Assembly (NCBI RefSeq): GCF_010500925.1
Contig: NZ_QVMG01000013.1
Location: 1 to 61,679 of the forward strand
DNA length: 61,679 nt
Source: Parabacteroides sp. 52
GTDB taxonomy: Bacteria; Bacteroidota; Bacteroidia; Bacteroidales; Tannerellaceae
Direction: 5' to 3'
How positions within the stretch are numbered: position 1 is the first letter of the stretch; every line of letters begins with the position of its first letter. The position numbers were made by a program, and so were the translations under genes. Shown piece after piece: positions 7,835 through 16,948 of the stretch. Below the pieces are notes generated by a model. The model made no database searches, was not told the DNA's origin, and worked only from the letters and a program-made list of their open reading frames with translations.

Positions 7835-10800
7835 ATGTCTTTTATAAACAATATACAATCCGTCTCGAAATACGAAAGTAAATTACTGATCCGTAGCTGG
7901 TTCTTTAAGGTATTTTCCTTGTTGGCGATTGTCATACTCACATTCTTCAACTGGATGATGTTAATGAGTGAAGACGGCGGAGGCTTCTGGGCGGCAAAAG
8001 CTATTCCCTCCAATATTCCTTATATCAACCTGTTATTATTGAACACCGGACAGGCTATCATTGCTATTTTCCTGGCCTCCGACTTCCTCAAGCGGGATAA
8101 AAAATTGGACACCTCCGAGGTTTTTTACGTCCGGCCCTTAAGCAATGCGGAGTACGTGATAGGCAAGATATGGGGGAACCTGCGGGTATTCCTTCTCCTG
8201 AACCTGATTATTATGGCTATCTCCCTCTTATTTACCTTTATGGCTTCGGGCATAACGGTAGACTGGTCAGCCTATCTCATTTATTTCTTTTTGATCAGCA
8301 TTCCCACCTTGGTATACATCATAGGCCTTTCGATCTTTTTGATGTTGATTCTAAAAAACCAAGCACTTACATTCATTCTATTATTGGGGTATATCGGACT
8401 GACACTCTTTTATATAAGCGACAAATATTATTACCTGTTCGATTATATGGCCTATTATCTTCCGATGTTGAAATCGACAATCATTGGTTTCACTAACCTG
8501 GAGGCTATACTCACTCACCGGGCCATTTACTTCTTTGCCGGAATAGCCTTTATAGGCATCACCATCTCTTTATTCCGCAGATTACCCAATGCGTCGAGAA
8601 ATAATTACCCCTGGTTGATATTCGCTGTATGTATGTTGACAATCAGCGGACTGGCAGGCTACAGACATATTCACTCCATCGTAGAGAAAGAGAAGATGCG
8701 GACGATGTATACCCAAATCAATAATACATACGTACATACGCCCAAAATGGTTATCGATCAATACGACCTGTCGATAGAACAACAACCCGCTTCGCTCCAT
8801 GCGACTGCTACGATGAAAGGTATCGCCCTGGAGACAGCTTCCGTTTTCACCTTTTGCCTGAACCCTGGATTAGACATAGAAGAAATCAAAAGCGGAGATA
8901 AAACATTGTCTTTTGAACGAGACCAGCAAATCTTTCGGGTGGCTTTCGGAAGACAACTCATAAAAGGAGACACGGCTTCACTGAGCGTACGGTATACAGG
9001 GCATATAAACAACGCCTTTTGTTACCTGGATATACCCGCCGAAATCATACAAAAAGAATACAGAAGTGCACTTTTCAATGCGGATAAGGCATATAGCTTC
9101 CTGACACCGGAGTATATGTTACTGACACCGGAAACCTATTGGTATCCACGGCCGGGTACAGCTTACAGCAATGAGAGTCCGGACTGGCAACAGAGTTATT
9201 TCAGTCGTTTCCACTTGCAGGTCACCCCCCTGCCCGGCTTACAACCTCTCTCCCAGGGAGAAGCCGTAAAGAACGAAGATGGCTCCTATATATTCCATCC
9301 CGAATACCCAGCCCAGGCGATTACCCTTATTGCCGGGAAATACAAACAGCAACGTATCGAAAAAGACAATATAGCGTATAGTGTATGGCATATCGAAGGG
9401 AATGACTTTTATACCTCTTCCTTCGACTCGATCCGGGATACCATACCGACACTGGTGACGCATCTGAAAGAAAACCTGGAACGGACATATAAGTTGACAT
9501 ATCCTTTCAACCGTTTTTCTGTCGTTGAAGTGCCGGCTCAATTCTATTCTTATCCCCATGCCTGGTCACAAGCACAGGAAGTGATACAACCGGAGATGGT
9601 ATTGTTCACCGAAAAAGCCTGGAGATACGATCAGTTCGACGTGAAAAGACAAATCAAGAATCAAAAGAAATGGGCCAAATGGAGGGGACAGGAGATCAAT
9701 GACGAAGAGGCAGCAATCCTTACTTTTAACGGGATGATACGACTCTTTGAACGTATCGAAGGCAATTACAATTACACCTCCGCCAACAGAGGCGAATACA
9801 ATCTTACGACACAGGCCAATCCCTATTTCCTGTTTCCTTTGCTCTATAATTTCCGTTACAATATCTACTCCCCCGAATGGCCTATTTCCAACCGGATAGT
9901 CGAGCTCTATCTGCAAAACAAAGAGGACGACAACAATTGGCAAAGGGAAGTGAACGGGATCAGTAACAATGAAAAGGCAAACCTCCTGTTGGAAAAACAA
10001 ACCTTTAAAGAGTTACTGGCTGATGTTTCACAAAGAGACCTTTTAAATAATATTGTCGGTATCAAAGCCAATGCTTTATTCGCTCCGGCAGAGATACAAT
10101 TAGGCGTGAACCGGTTCAGGGATTCTGTTTACTCCTTACTGGAGCGAAATACTTTCCGCAATATACAATTGGAGAATCTGTTGGATACATTGGGACAGAT
10201 CAGTCAGACCGATATCCGGTCGACCCTGCCGGAATGGGAAAAACCGACGCCTCTGCCCTATTATATCATCAGCCAACCGGAAGTGACCAAGGTCAGCCAT
10301 CGGGGACAAGAGACCTTTGTTATGAAGATACAGGTAGCGAACGATTCCGATTATGATGGCATCATTCATCTGCATATCCAGGAAGGTAACCGCCAGGATA
10401 TGCAAACGATCGACCCACGCACGAACCGGAAGATCGCATTGGGAGCACATCAGAGTAAAGAATTTGTCTCTCTCTGGGAGAATGCTCCCCGGGAAGTAAC
10501 AATCAATACGATGACCTCTAAAAATCTGCCTAACCGGATGGTATTACCTATCGGAAACAATAAACAAGACCGGAGAAGTATCACCGAAAAAGAAGGCGAT
10601 TATGTTATCCCGAAGCTACAGGAGGGGCTTTGGGGTGAAATCATCGTAGACAATGAAGACTCTTTATTCTTCTTGTCTGAGACTGCCATCATGGGCTTAT
10701 TGCCTCAATGGCTGGAAAAGACGGAAGACACTTCTTTCAAATATGCAGGTATTCACTGGTGGCGTCCTCCTTTGCAATGGACGGCAACGACCAATGCCGG

Positions 10801-11146
10801 TTATTACGGGAAATACGTCCGCTCGGCCTATGTGATAAAAAGCGGTAGCGGCAAACAGACGGCTACCTGGAAAATACCGGTTCCCACAGAAGGAAGCTAC
10901 GAGTTGTATTATTACGTATACAAAGGAAATGAGATGCGACAAAACAATCGTTCGGATGCGGAGTATCATTTCAGGATTCGATATAATGAAGAAACGGAAG
11001 ATGCCTATCTGAATCTGCGCAGGGCGAATGACGGATGGGAACAAATCGGAGTTTATTATGTGTCGGATACGATCAGCGTCACCCTTACCGATGCATGTAA
11101 ATTACGCAGTGTATCCGCCGACGCGGTGAAAGTTGTAAAAAGATAA
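7835..11146 (+). CDS. ABC permease with M1-peptidase-like periplasmic domain
   Basis: The 1103-residue protein starts with about seven membrane segments of ABC-2 permease type in its first 270 residues (for example KVFSLLAIVILTFFNWMM). A large extracytoplasmic part follows. Around residues 560-600, VVEVPAQFYSYPHAWSQAQ and PEMVLFTEKAW resemble the stretch before the active site of M1 aminopeptidases. No HExxH zinc motif is found anywhere, and the region where it would lie (about 665-690) reads YNFRYNIYSPEWPISN, so peptidase activity is not expected. The frame opens at 7799, but the ATG at 7835 lies after the ATPase stop and starts a normal leader-less permease. It pairs with the upstream ATPase. 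Confidence 0.8.
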   Translation: MSFINNIQSVSKYESKLLIRSWFFKVFSLLAIVILTFFNWMMLMSEDGGGFWAAKAIPSNIPYINLLLLNTGQAIIAIFLASDFLKRDKKLDTSEVFYVRPLSNAEYVIGKIWGNLRVFLLLNLIIMAISLLFTFMASGITVDWSAYLIYFFLISIPTLVYIIGLSIFLMLILKNQALTFILLLGYIGLTLFYISDKYYYLFDYMAYYLPMLKSTIIGFTNLEAILTHRAIYFFAGIAFIGITISLFRRLPNASRNNYPWLIFAVCMLTISGLAGYRHIHSIVEKEKMRTMYTQINNTYVHTPKMVIDQYDLSIEQQPASLHATATMKGIALETASVFTFCLNPGLDIEEIKSGDKTLSFERDQQIFRVAFGRQLIKGDTASLSVRYTGHINNAFCYLDIPAEIIQKEYRSALFNADKAYSFLTPEYMLLTPETYWYPRPGTAYSNESPDWQQSYFSRFHLQVTPLPGLQPLSQGEAVKNEDGSYIFHPEYPAQAITLIAGKYKQQRIEKDNIAYSVWHIEGNDFYTSSFDSIRDTIPTLVTHLKENLERTYKLTYPFNRFSVVEVPAQFYSYPHAWSQAQEVIQPEMVLFTEKAWRYDQFDVKRQIKNQKKWAKWRGQEINDEEAAILTFNGMIRLFERIEGNYNYTSANRGEYNLTTQANPYFLFPLLYNFRYNIYSPEWPISNRIVELYLQNKEDDNNWQREVNGISNNEKANLLLEKQTFKELLADVSQRDLLNNIVGIKANALFAPAEIQLGVNRFRDSVYSLLERNTFRNIQLENLLDTLGQISQTDIRSTLPEWEKPTPLPYYIISQPEVTKVSHRGQETFVMKIQVANDSDYDGIIHLHIQEGNRQDMQTIDPRTNRKIALGAHQSKEFVSLWENAPREVTINTMTSKNLPNRMVLPIGNNKQDRRSITEKEGDYVIPKLQEGLWGEIIVDNEDSLFFLSETAIMGLLPQWLEKTEDTSFKYAGIHWWRPPLQWTATTNAGYYGKYVRSAYVIKSGSGKQTATWKIPVPTEGSYELYYYVYKGNEMRQNNRSDAEYHFRIRYNEETEDAYLNLRRANDGWEQIGVYYVSDTISVTLTDACKLRSVSADAVKVVKR

Positions 11147-11164
11147 TAAATAAATCAGAATCAT

Positions 11165-12661
11165 ATGCGAAGAGATTTTTTACCACTCAAAAAACTATTC
11201 CTGGCAGCAGTAATCTGGGCTGGTTCGATAACGACAGGTCATGGCCAATTATTGCTCACGATAGACGACGCTTTAGACATTGCGCAGGAGAACAGTCCGG
11301 ATATCCGGAAGTCGCTGATGGAGTTGGACCGGTATCAACAGATGCTTATTGCCCAAAAGGCATCACTCAAATCAAAGTTCTCACTCGATCTGGCTCCTTT
11401 AAGCTACAATAAAAACAGAAGGTTCGATAATCGTTTGTCGCAATGGTATACGAACGAGGCTTTAAGCACAAGTGGTACTTTCCGGGTAGATCAACCGCTT
11501 CTATGGACAGACGGGGTGGTTTCATTGATAAATACATTTGGCTGGCAAGACAATAAGTCGGAGCTGGAGAATACACAGAATAAGAATAAAGCATTTAGCA
11601 ACGACTTATACCTGCAAATATCTCAACCCATCTTCACATACAACACCCGTAAGATGGCGCTGAAACGCATCGAACATGATTATGAAAATGCAAATATCAG
11701 TTATGCCCTGCAACGGTTAAATACGGAGAGATTGATCACTGAACAATTCTACCGGGTGTATATGTCGCAAAGCAACTTAGCTATCAACAAAGAAGAATTG
11801 GCTAACGCACAGCAGAGCTATGACATTATAAAGAATAAGGTCGAAGCGGATCTAGCGGCAAAAGATGAACTCTTCCAGGCGGAACTGAACTTAGCTACAG
11901 CTCGTTCTACAGTAGAAGATGGCTTGGCATCTTTGGAAAATGCCAAAGATCTATTGAAACAAACATTGGGACTTCCATTGATTGAAGAGATAACCGTCAT
12001 GACCGAAATCGACATCAAACCGATTGACATCAATATGGAACAGGCTATTCGTCACGGACTCGACTCGCGCTTGGAATTACGCCAGCGTGAAATAGAGAGT
12101 GAAGATCTTGCCTTTGCGATGGTCGAAACAAAGGCATTGAATGAGTTTAAGGGGAATGTATCCCTTTCTTTTGGGTTGATGGGGGATAATAAAGAATTTG
12201 GTAAGATCTATGACAATCCCACACAAAACCCTCGTGTGGCTGTCACTTTCAGTGTTCCTCTATTTGACTGGGGAGAGAAAAAGGCACGCATAAAAGCACA
12301 GAAAGTAGCACAGAGTATCAACCGCTTAAATTATCAGGAAGACAAGATTGCAATTGAACTAAACATACGTCAGGAATGGCGTGAACTGGAAAAGCTACGT
12401 ACACAGATCAAAATAGCCGAACAGAATGTCACGAATGCTCAATTAACTTATGATCTCAACCTGACGAGATACCGTGAAGGGGATATTACCGGTATGGAAA
12501 TGAATCAGTTCCAAACACAGTTGTCCGGAAAAAAGACGGCTTATACCCAATCGCTGATCGATTACAAAATCCGTCTATTGAACCTGAAGATACTCTCTTT
12601 ATACGACTTCGAAAAAAAGACAGCCATTGTGCCATTAAAAGATTATACAGATAAAAATTAA
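11165..12661 (+). CDS. TolC-family outer-membrane efflux channel
   Basis: The 498-residue protein has a signal peptide ending near GHGQ and the two-fold repeated coiled-coil architecture of TolC/OprM: LTIDDALDIAQENSPDIRKSLMELD in the first half and VAVTFSVPLFDWGEKKARIKAQK in the second. Long heptad-rich stretches form the periplasmic tunnel. It would supply the outer-membrane exit for the export operon. It follows the ABC permease by 18 bases and precedes the adaptor by 7 bases, so co-expression is clear. TolC-type channels work with both RND and ABC pumps, which fits this mixed operon. Confidence 0.9.
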   Translation: MRRDFLPLKKLFLAAVIWAGSITTGHGQLLLTIDDALDIAQENSPDIRKSLMELDRYQQMLIAQKASLKSKFSLDLAPLSYNKNRRFDNRLSQWYTNEALSTSGTFRVDQPLLWTDGVVSLINTFGWQDNKSELENTQNKNKAFSNDLYLQISQPIFTYNTRKMALKRIEHDYENANISYALQRLNTERLITEQFYRVYMSQSNLAINKEELANAQQSYDIIKNKVEADLAAKDELFQAELNLATARSTVEDGLASLENAKDLLKQTLGLPLIEEITVMTEIDIKPIDINMEQAIRHGLDSRLELRQREIESEDLAFAMVETKALNEFKGNVSLSFGLMGDNKEFGKIYDNPTQNPRVAVTFSVPLFDWGEKKARIKAQKVAQSINRLNYQEDKIAIELNIRQEWRELEKLRTQIKIAEQNVTNAQLTYDLNLTRYREGDITGMEMNQFQTQLSGKKTAYTQSLIDYKIRLLNLKILSLYDFEKKTAIVPLKDYTDKN

Positions 12662-12668
12662 GTAAACC

Positions 12669-13730
12669 ATGAAATACGCTAACTCTCTTTTCGCATCCTT
12701 ATTTCTGTCCGCATTCGTTTTTACGGGTTGCAACGACCAACCCCAGGGAGGACAGAACGACATCTCCACTCCTGTATCCGTCACCGAGCTCAAAAAAGGG
12801 TCTATCAGTAAGTTGATAAACACTACCGGCACGGCTCAACCCACCTATGGAGTAGAGTTGACAGCTCAGATGAGCGGAAACTATAGCCTGCAACAAAATC
12901 CCCGAACAGGTAAAGCATTCAAACTGGGGGATAAGGTTTCTAAAAACCAGTTGATTATCCGCCTCAACGACAAAGAATATGAAAACGGAATCGCCATAGA
13001 TGCCAAAGAACTGAGCCTGGAGATTGCCGAGCAGGAACAAAACAAACAAAAAGCATTGTACGAAAAAGGAGGGGTCACCTTAAGTGAAATGCGTAATACG
13101 GAAGTAAAAGTGACCAATGCCCGTTACGATGTAGAGAACGCCAAACTAAACCTGGATAAAATGGAAATCCGGGCTCCTTTCGATGGTGTAATAGTAAATC
13201 TCCCCCACTACACCACCGATGTAAAGGTAGAACAAGGCAAAGTCATGGTCGGACTGATGGAGTATGCTAAAATGTATATGGACATAAACCTGCCGGAAAG
13301 TGCCATCAGTTATGTAAAAGAAAACCAATCGGTATATATCACCCATTATACTTTACCGGAAGATACACTCACCGGAACAATCAGCGAACTATCTCCCGCC
13401 ATCAGTACCGAGACGCGGACGTTTAAGGGGAAGATACTTATTCAGAATAATGAATTGAAGATTCGTCCGGGTATGTTTGTAAAAGCAGATATCATTGTAG
13501 ATAAAGCAGATAGCTCCATTATCATTCCTAAAAACGTGATCCAGTCAAACCGTCGCCGTAAATATGTCTATATCGTAGAAAAGAATACGGCCATCCTGCG
13601 AGATATCCAAACCGGCCTGGAAGATGAGAATAATGTAGAGGTATTGGAAGGGTTGAAAGAGAACGACAACCTGGTTATCCGCGGATTCGAGACATTACGC
13701 GAAAACAGTAAAGTGAAAGTACAGCGATAA
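12669..13730 (+). CDS. RND/ABC periplasmic adaptor (membrane fusion protein), lipoprotein
   Basis: The 353-residue HlyD/AcrA-type adaptor links inner-membrane pump and TolC channel. A lipobox (FTGC, Cys about 21) anchors it to the membrane. The biotinyl-lipoyl-like halves are visible around GDKVSKNQLIIRLNDKEY and LDKMEIRAPFDGVIVNL, separated by a short coiled-coil hairpin (EIAEQEQNKQKALYEKGG). The barrel and membrane-proximal domains follow (IRPGMFVKADIIV). The C-terminus reads EGLKENDNLVIRG, as in RND adaptors. It is the only adaptor in the operon, so it may have to serve two RND pumps and the ABC parts. Confidence 0.92.
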   Translation: MKYANSLFASLFLSAFVFTGCNDQPQGGQNDISTPVSVTELKKGSISKLINTTGTAQPTYGVELTAQMSGNYSLQQNPRTGKAFKLGDKVSKNQLIIRLNDKEYENGIAIDAKELSLEIAEQEQNKQKALYEKGGVTLSEMRNTEVKVTNARYDVENAKLNLDKMEIRAPFDGVIVNLPHYTTDVKVEQGKVMVGLMEYAKMYMDINLPESAISYVKENQSVYITHYTLPEDTLTGTISELSPAISTETRTFKGKILIQNNELKIRPGMFVKADIIVDKADSSIIIPKNVIQSNRRRKYVYIVEKNTAILRDIQTGLEDENNVEVLEGLKENDNLVIRGFETLRENSKVKVQR

Positions 13731-13760
13731 AACCAACCGCTTAGAACAAACAAATCGGAT

Positions 13761-16700
13761 ATGAGAAATATTGTCAAATTTGCGGTTAACAATCCGGTCA
13801 CAATCTGTATGATTGTACTGGCACTGTTGTTGCTCGGTAAGATCTCTTACGACCAATTGAGTGTCGACCTGTTACCCGATCTGAATAATCCCCGGCTCTT
13901 TATCGAAATCAAAGCCGGTGAACGCCCGCCCGAAGAGATCGAAAAACAATTCGTCAAGAATATAGAAGCAATGGCTATACGCCAGAGCGATGTAACCCAG
14001 GTATCATCCGTGATCAAGGCTGGCTCAGCACGTATTACGGTGGAGTATACCTGGACAAAGGATATGGACGAGGCCTTTCTTGATTTACAAAAGGCCATGA
14101 ATCCTTTTGCTCAAAACAAAGATATCACGGAACTTAAAATCACACAGCACGACCCGAATATGTCACCGGTAATCCTGATCGGTATGTCTCATCAGCAGAT
14201 CACAGATATGGCTGAACTGCGCAAAGTGGCAGAAAGTTACGTGCGCAATGAACTGATCCGGTTGGAAGGGGTAGCGGAAGTGGAATTATCCGGACAAGAG
14301 ATATCCACACTTACCATTGAGACCGACCCTTATCGTCTGAATGCGTTTCAATTGAAGATCGAAGATATTGCCTCTAAAATAGAAACCAACAACCAGAATA
14401 TATCCGGAGGAAGGGTTAGTGAACTGGGGCTGCAATACCTGGTAAAAAGTGCTAGTATGTTTGCCTCGGAAGCTGATTTCGAAAACCTGATCGTGGGATA
14501 CAAACCGACTACGGAACAACAGGAAAACACCTCTCTTTCAACAAATAATACAGTAGACAATGCGCCCCTTTTTCTTCGCGAAGTGGCCACCGTCAAATTT
14601 GAAAATGAGAGACCGGAGAATATTGTGCGTATCAATGGAGAACGAAGCCTGGGTCTATCGGTTTATAAAGAAATGCGGTATAATACGGTAAAGGTCGTCG
14701 ATCAGGTCAATAAACAATTGGCCGTGATCGGGCAAGCCCTGCCCGGGTATAAGTTTCAGGTAGTAAGTAACCAGGGTACATTTATCAAAAAAGCAATCGA
14801 TGAAGTAAAAGAGAGTGCGATTTTCGGCATTATCCTGGCCGTTATCGTCTTATTTGTTTTCCTGCGCCGGTTGGGTACGACGTTGATCGTGAGTTTAGCC
14901 ATTCCTATCTCGATCATAGCCACTTTCAATCTGATGTTCTTTAATGGGCTTACACTCAACATCATGACATTGGGAGGACTGGCACTTGGTGCCGGGATGT
15001 TAGTAGACAATGCCATTGTCGTGATCGAAAGTATCTTCCGGAATCAGGAGAAAGGATTAAATATCCGGGAAGCAGCTATCAAAGGAACATCGGAAGTAGG
15101 AGGTGCTGTTATAGCCTCGACCCTGACCACCATCGTGGTATTCCTTCCGATCGTATACCTGCACGGAGCAACCGGGGAGTTATTCAAAGACCAGGCCTGG
15201 ACAGTGACCTTTTCACTGGTTTCCTCTCTGTTTGTCGCTATTTTGGTTATTCCGATGTTATATCACCGGATAGCAGGCAAAGCGAAAAAGAATCTGAGCG
15301 AGGTGAAATCGATTCAGATGACCGGATATAGTAATATGCTTCGCCGGTTGATACGCCACCGCTGGGTGGTTATCGGCATGGCTATTCTTCTCCTTGTTGT
15401 GGCCGGATTACTGACTCCCTTTATCGGCACAGAATTTATGCCACGGGCAGAAAGCAAATCTTTTACCGTTTGGGTAAAAATGCCAGAGGGCACACAGCTC
15501 GAACGTACATCGGCGGCTGTCGGCAACCTCGAGGAGCTCTTATATTCCCTCACGGAGGATCCTCAAATAACTGTATACAGCCATATCGGTGAAGGCAGCG
15601 GATCGGAGAATGCCATTTTCGAAGGAGAGAATACAGCCATGATGAAAGTCATCCTTTCTCCCGCATGTAAACATGCACCGGAAACGGTCATTGCCCAGTT
15701 TATACAAACCGCAGAAAACCCGGATGGGTTGGAACTATCCATTCAGCAGGAAGAAAATTCGTTGAGCTCCGTATTGGGAAGTGAAGGTGCCCCTATTTTA
15801 GTGGAGGTAAAAGGCGAAGAGCTGGACGAAATAACCGATATAACCGAAGATGTAAAAAATAGGCTATTGGATATAAAGGGACTCTACAATGTAACATCTT
15901 CCATAGAAGACGGAGCACCGGAGATCACTCTCTCTATTAATCGTACCGTTGCAGGTATCAACAACCTGAGTGTGGCAACTGTCATCGAGCAATTAAAGCA
16001 ACAATTGAGTGGCCGGGAAGCCGGACAAATGGAATACAGGGGAGAGATGCGCAATATCGTAATCAAAGTACCCGACATTAGTCTTCATGCTTTGGGTAGC
16101 TTGATCATCAAAAACGGAGAGAAAGAGTTTCGCTTACAGGAGATCGCCACCATTCAACAAACCCAGGCTCCCAAAGAGATATTCCGCAGAAATCAAAACC
16201 GCATCAGCAAGGTGATGGCTCAAATGGATGCCGGTAAGTCCCTGGATAAGATGGCTCAGGAGGTACGAAGCGCCCTGAAAGAAATCGATCTCCCCTTGAA
16301 TTACTCTGTAACGGTAACAGGCGAAGAGGAAAAGAGACAAGAATCCATGAATAATCTGCTGTTTGCCTTATTGCTTTCCGTAATACTGGTTTATATGGTA
16401 TTGGCTTCTCAGTTTGAATCCTTACTTCATCCGTTTACGATCTTATTGACTATTCCACTGGCTGTCGTAGGAGCTGTTTTATTGTTCTTTATCACCGGTA
16501 TGACTATCAATATGATGGGAGTTATCGGTATGGTGATGCTGGTAGGTATTGCCGTAAACAACTCCATTATATTAGTAGATAGGATCAACCAACTGAAAGA
16601 CAACGGAATCGAATTATCAGAAGCTATCGTAGAAGCCGGACAGCAACGTATCCGCCCGATAATAATGACCAGTCTGACAACGATTTTGGCTTTGCTTCCG

Positions 16701-16889
16701 ATGACATTCAGTTTCGGAGAAGGCAGTTCGTTGCGTTCTCCCATGGCGATTGCCGTAGTCGGTGGTTTGGTGACATCCACCCTGATGAGTCTACTGGTTA
16801 TCCCTTGTGTGTATTATATCCTGGAGCAAGCCTCCTCCAAGCTCTCGCAAAGAAATAGACAAAAGAAGGCTACAAAACTTAATGAATAA
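13761..16889 (+). CDS. RND efflux pump inner-membrane subunit
   Basis: The 1042-residue product has the full AcrB-type duplicated layout: one helix at the N-terminus, a large periplasmic porter loop, helices 2-6, a second helix and loop near residue 530, and helices 8-12. TM4 carries GAGMLVDNAIVVIES, with one acidic residue (D-N where AcrB has D-D), and TM10 reads VNNSIILVDR where AcrB has Lys940. Such variants are common outside the drug-efflux AcrB branch. It follows the adaptor by 30 bases. With TolC and the adaptor it forms a standard tripartite, proton-driven exporter. Substrate unknown. Confidence 0.93.
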   Translation: MRNIVKFAVNNPVTICMIVLALLLLGKISYDQLSVDLLPDLNNPRLFIEIKAGERPPEEIEKQFVKNIEAMAIRQSDVTQVSSVIKAGSARITVEYTWTKDMDEAFLDLQKAMNPFAQNKDITELKITQHDPNMSPVILIGMSHQQITDMAELRKVAESYVRNELIRLEGVAEVELSGQEISTLTIETDPYRLNAFQLKIEDIASKIETNNQNISGGRVSELGLQYLVKSASMFASEADFENLIVGYKPTTEQQENTSLSTNNTVDNAPLFLREVATVKFENERPENIVRINGERSLGLSVYKEMRYNTVKVVDQVNKQLAVIGQALPGYKFQVVSNQGTFIKKAIDEVKESAIFGIILAVIVLFVFLRRLGTTLIVSLAIPISIIATFNLMFFNGLTLNIMTLGGLALGAGMLVDNAIVVIESIFRNQEKGLNIREAAIKGTSEVGGAVIASTLTTIVVFLPIVYLHGATGELFKDQAWTVTFSLVSSLFVAILVIPMLYHRIAGKAKKNLSEVKSIQMTGYSNMLRRLIRHRWVVIGMAILLLVVAGLLTPFIGTEFMPRAESKSFTVWVKMPEGTQLERTSAAVGNLEELLYSLTEDPQITVYSHIGEGSGSENAIFEGENTAMMKVILSPACKHAPETVIAQFIQTAENPDGLELSIQQEENSLSSVLGSEGAPILVEVKGEELDEITDITEDVKNRLLDIKGLYNVTSSIEDGAPEITLSINRTVAGINNLSVATVIEQLKQQLSGREAGQMEYRGEMRNIVIKVPDISLHALGSLIIKNGEKEFRLQEIATIQQTQAPKEIFRRNQNRISKVMAQMDAGKSLDKMAQEVRSALKEIDLPLNYSVTVTGEEEKRQESMNNLLFALLLSVILVYMVLASQFESLLHPFTILLTIPLAVVGAVLLFFITGMTINMMGVIGMVMLVGIAVNNSIILVDRINQLKDNGIELSEAIVEAGQQRIRPIIMTSLTTILALLPMTFSFGEGSSLRSPMAIAVVGGLVTSTLMSLLVIPCVYYILEQASSKLSQRNRQKKATKLNE

Positions 16890-16903
16890 AACTATCTCCT
16901 TTT

Positions 16904-16926
16904 AACCTCTCCTTTGGGGAGAGGTT
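16904..16926. repeat. 9-bp hairpin between the two RND genes
   Basis: AACCTCTCC (904-912) pairs perfectly with GGAGAGGTT (918-926) around a 5-nt loop, followed by GGAGGGGG. It lies between the RND gene and the RND-ABC fusion gene. It has no T-tract, so it may be an mRNA stability or processing hairpin, or a small dispersed repeat. Confidence 0.5.
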
Positions 16927-16948
16927 GGAGGGGGCCGACACATATATT

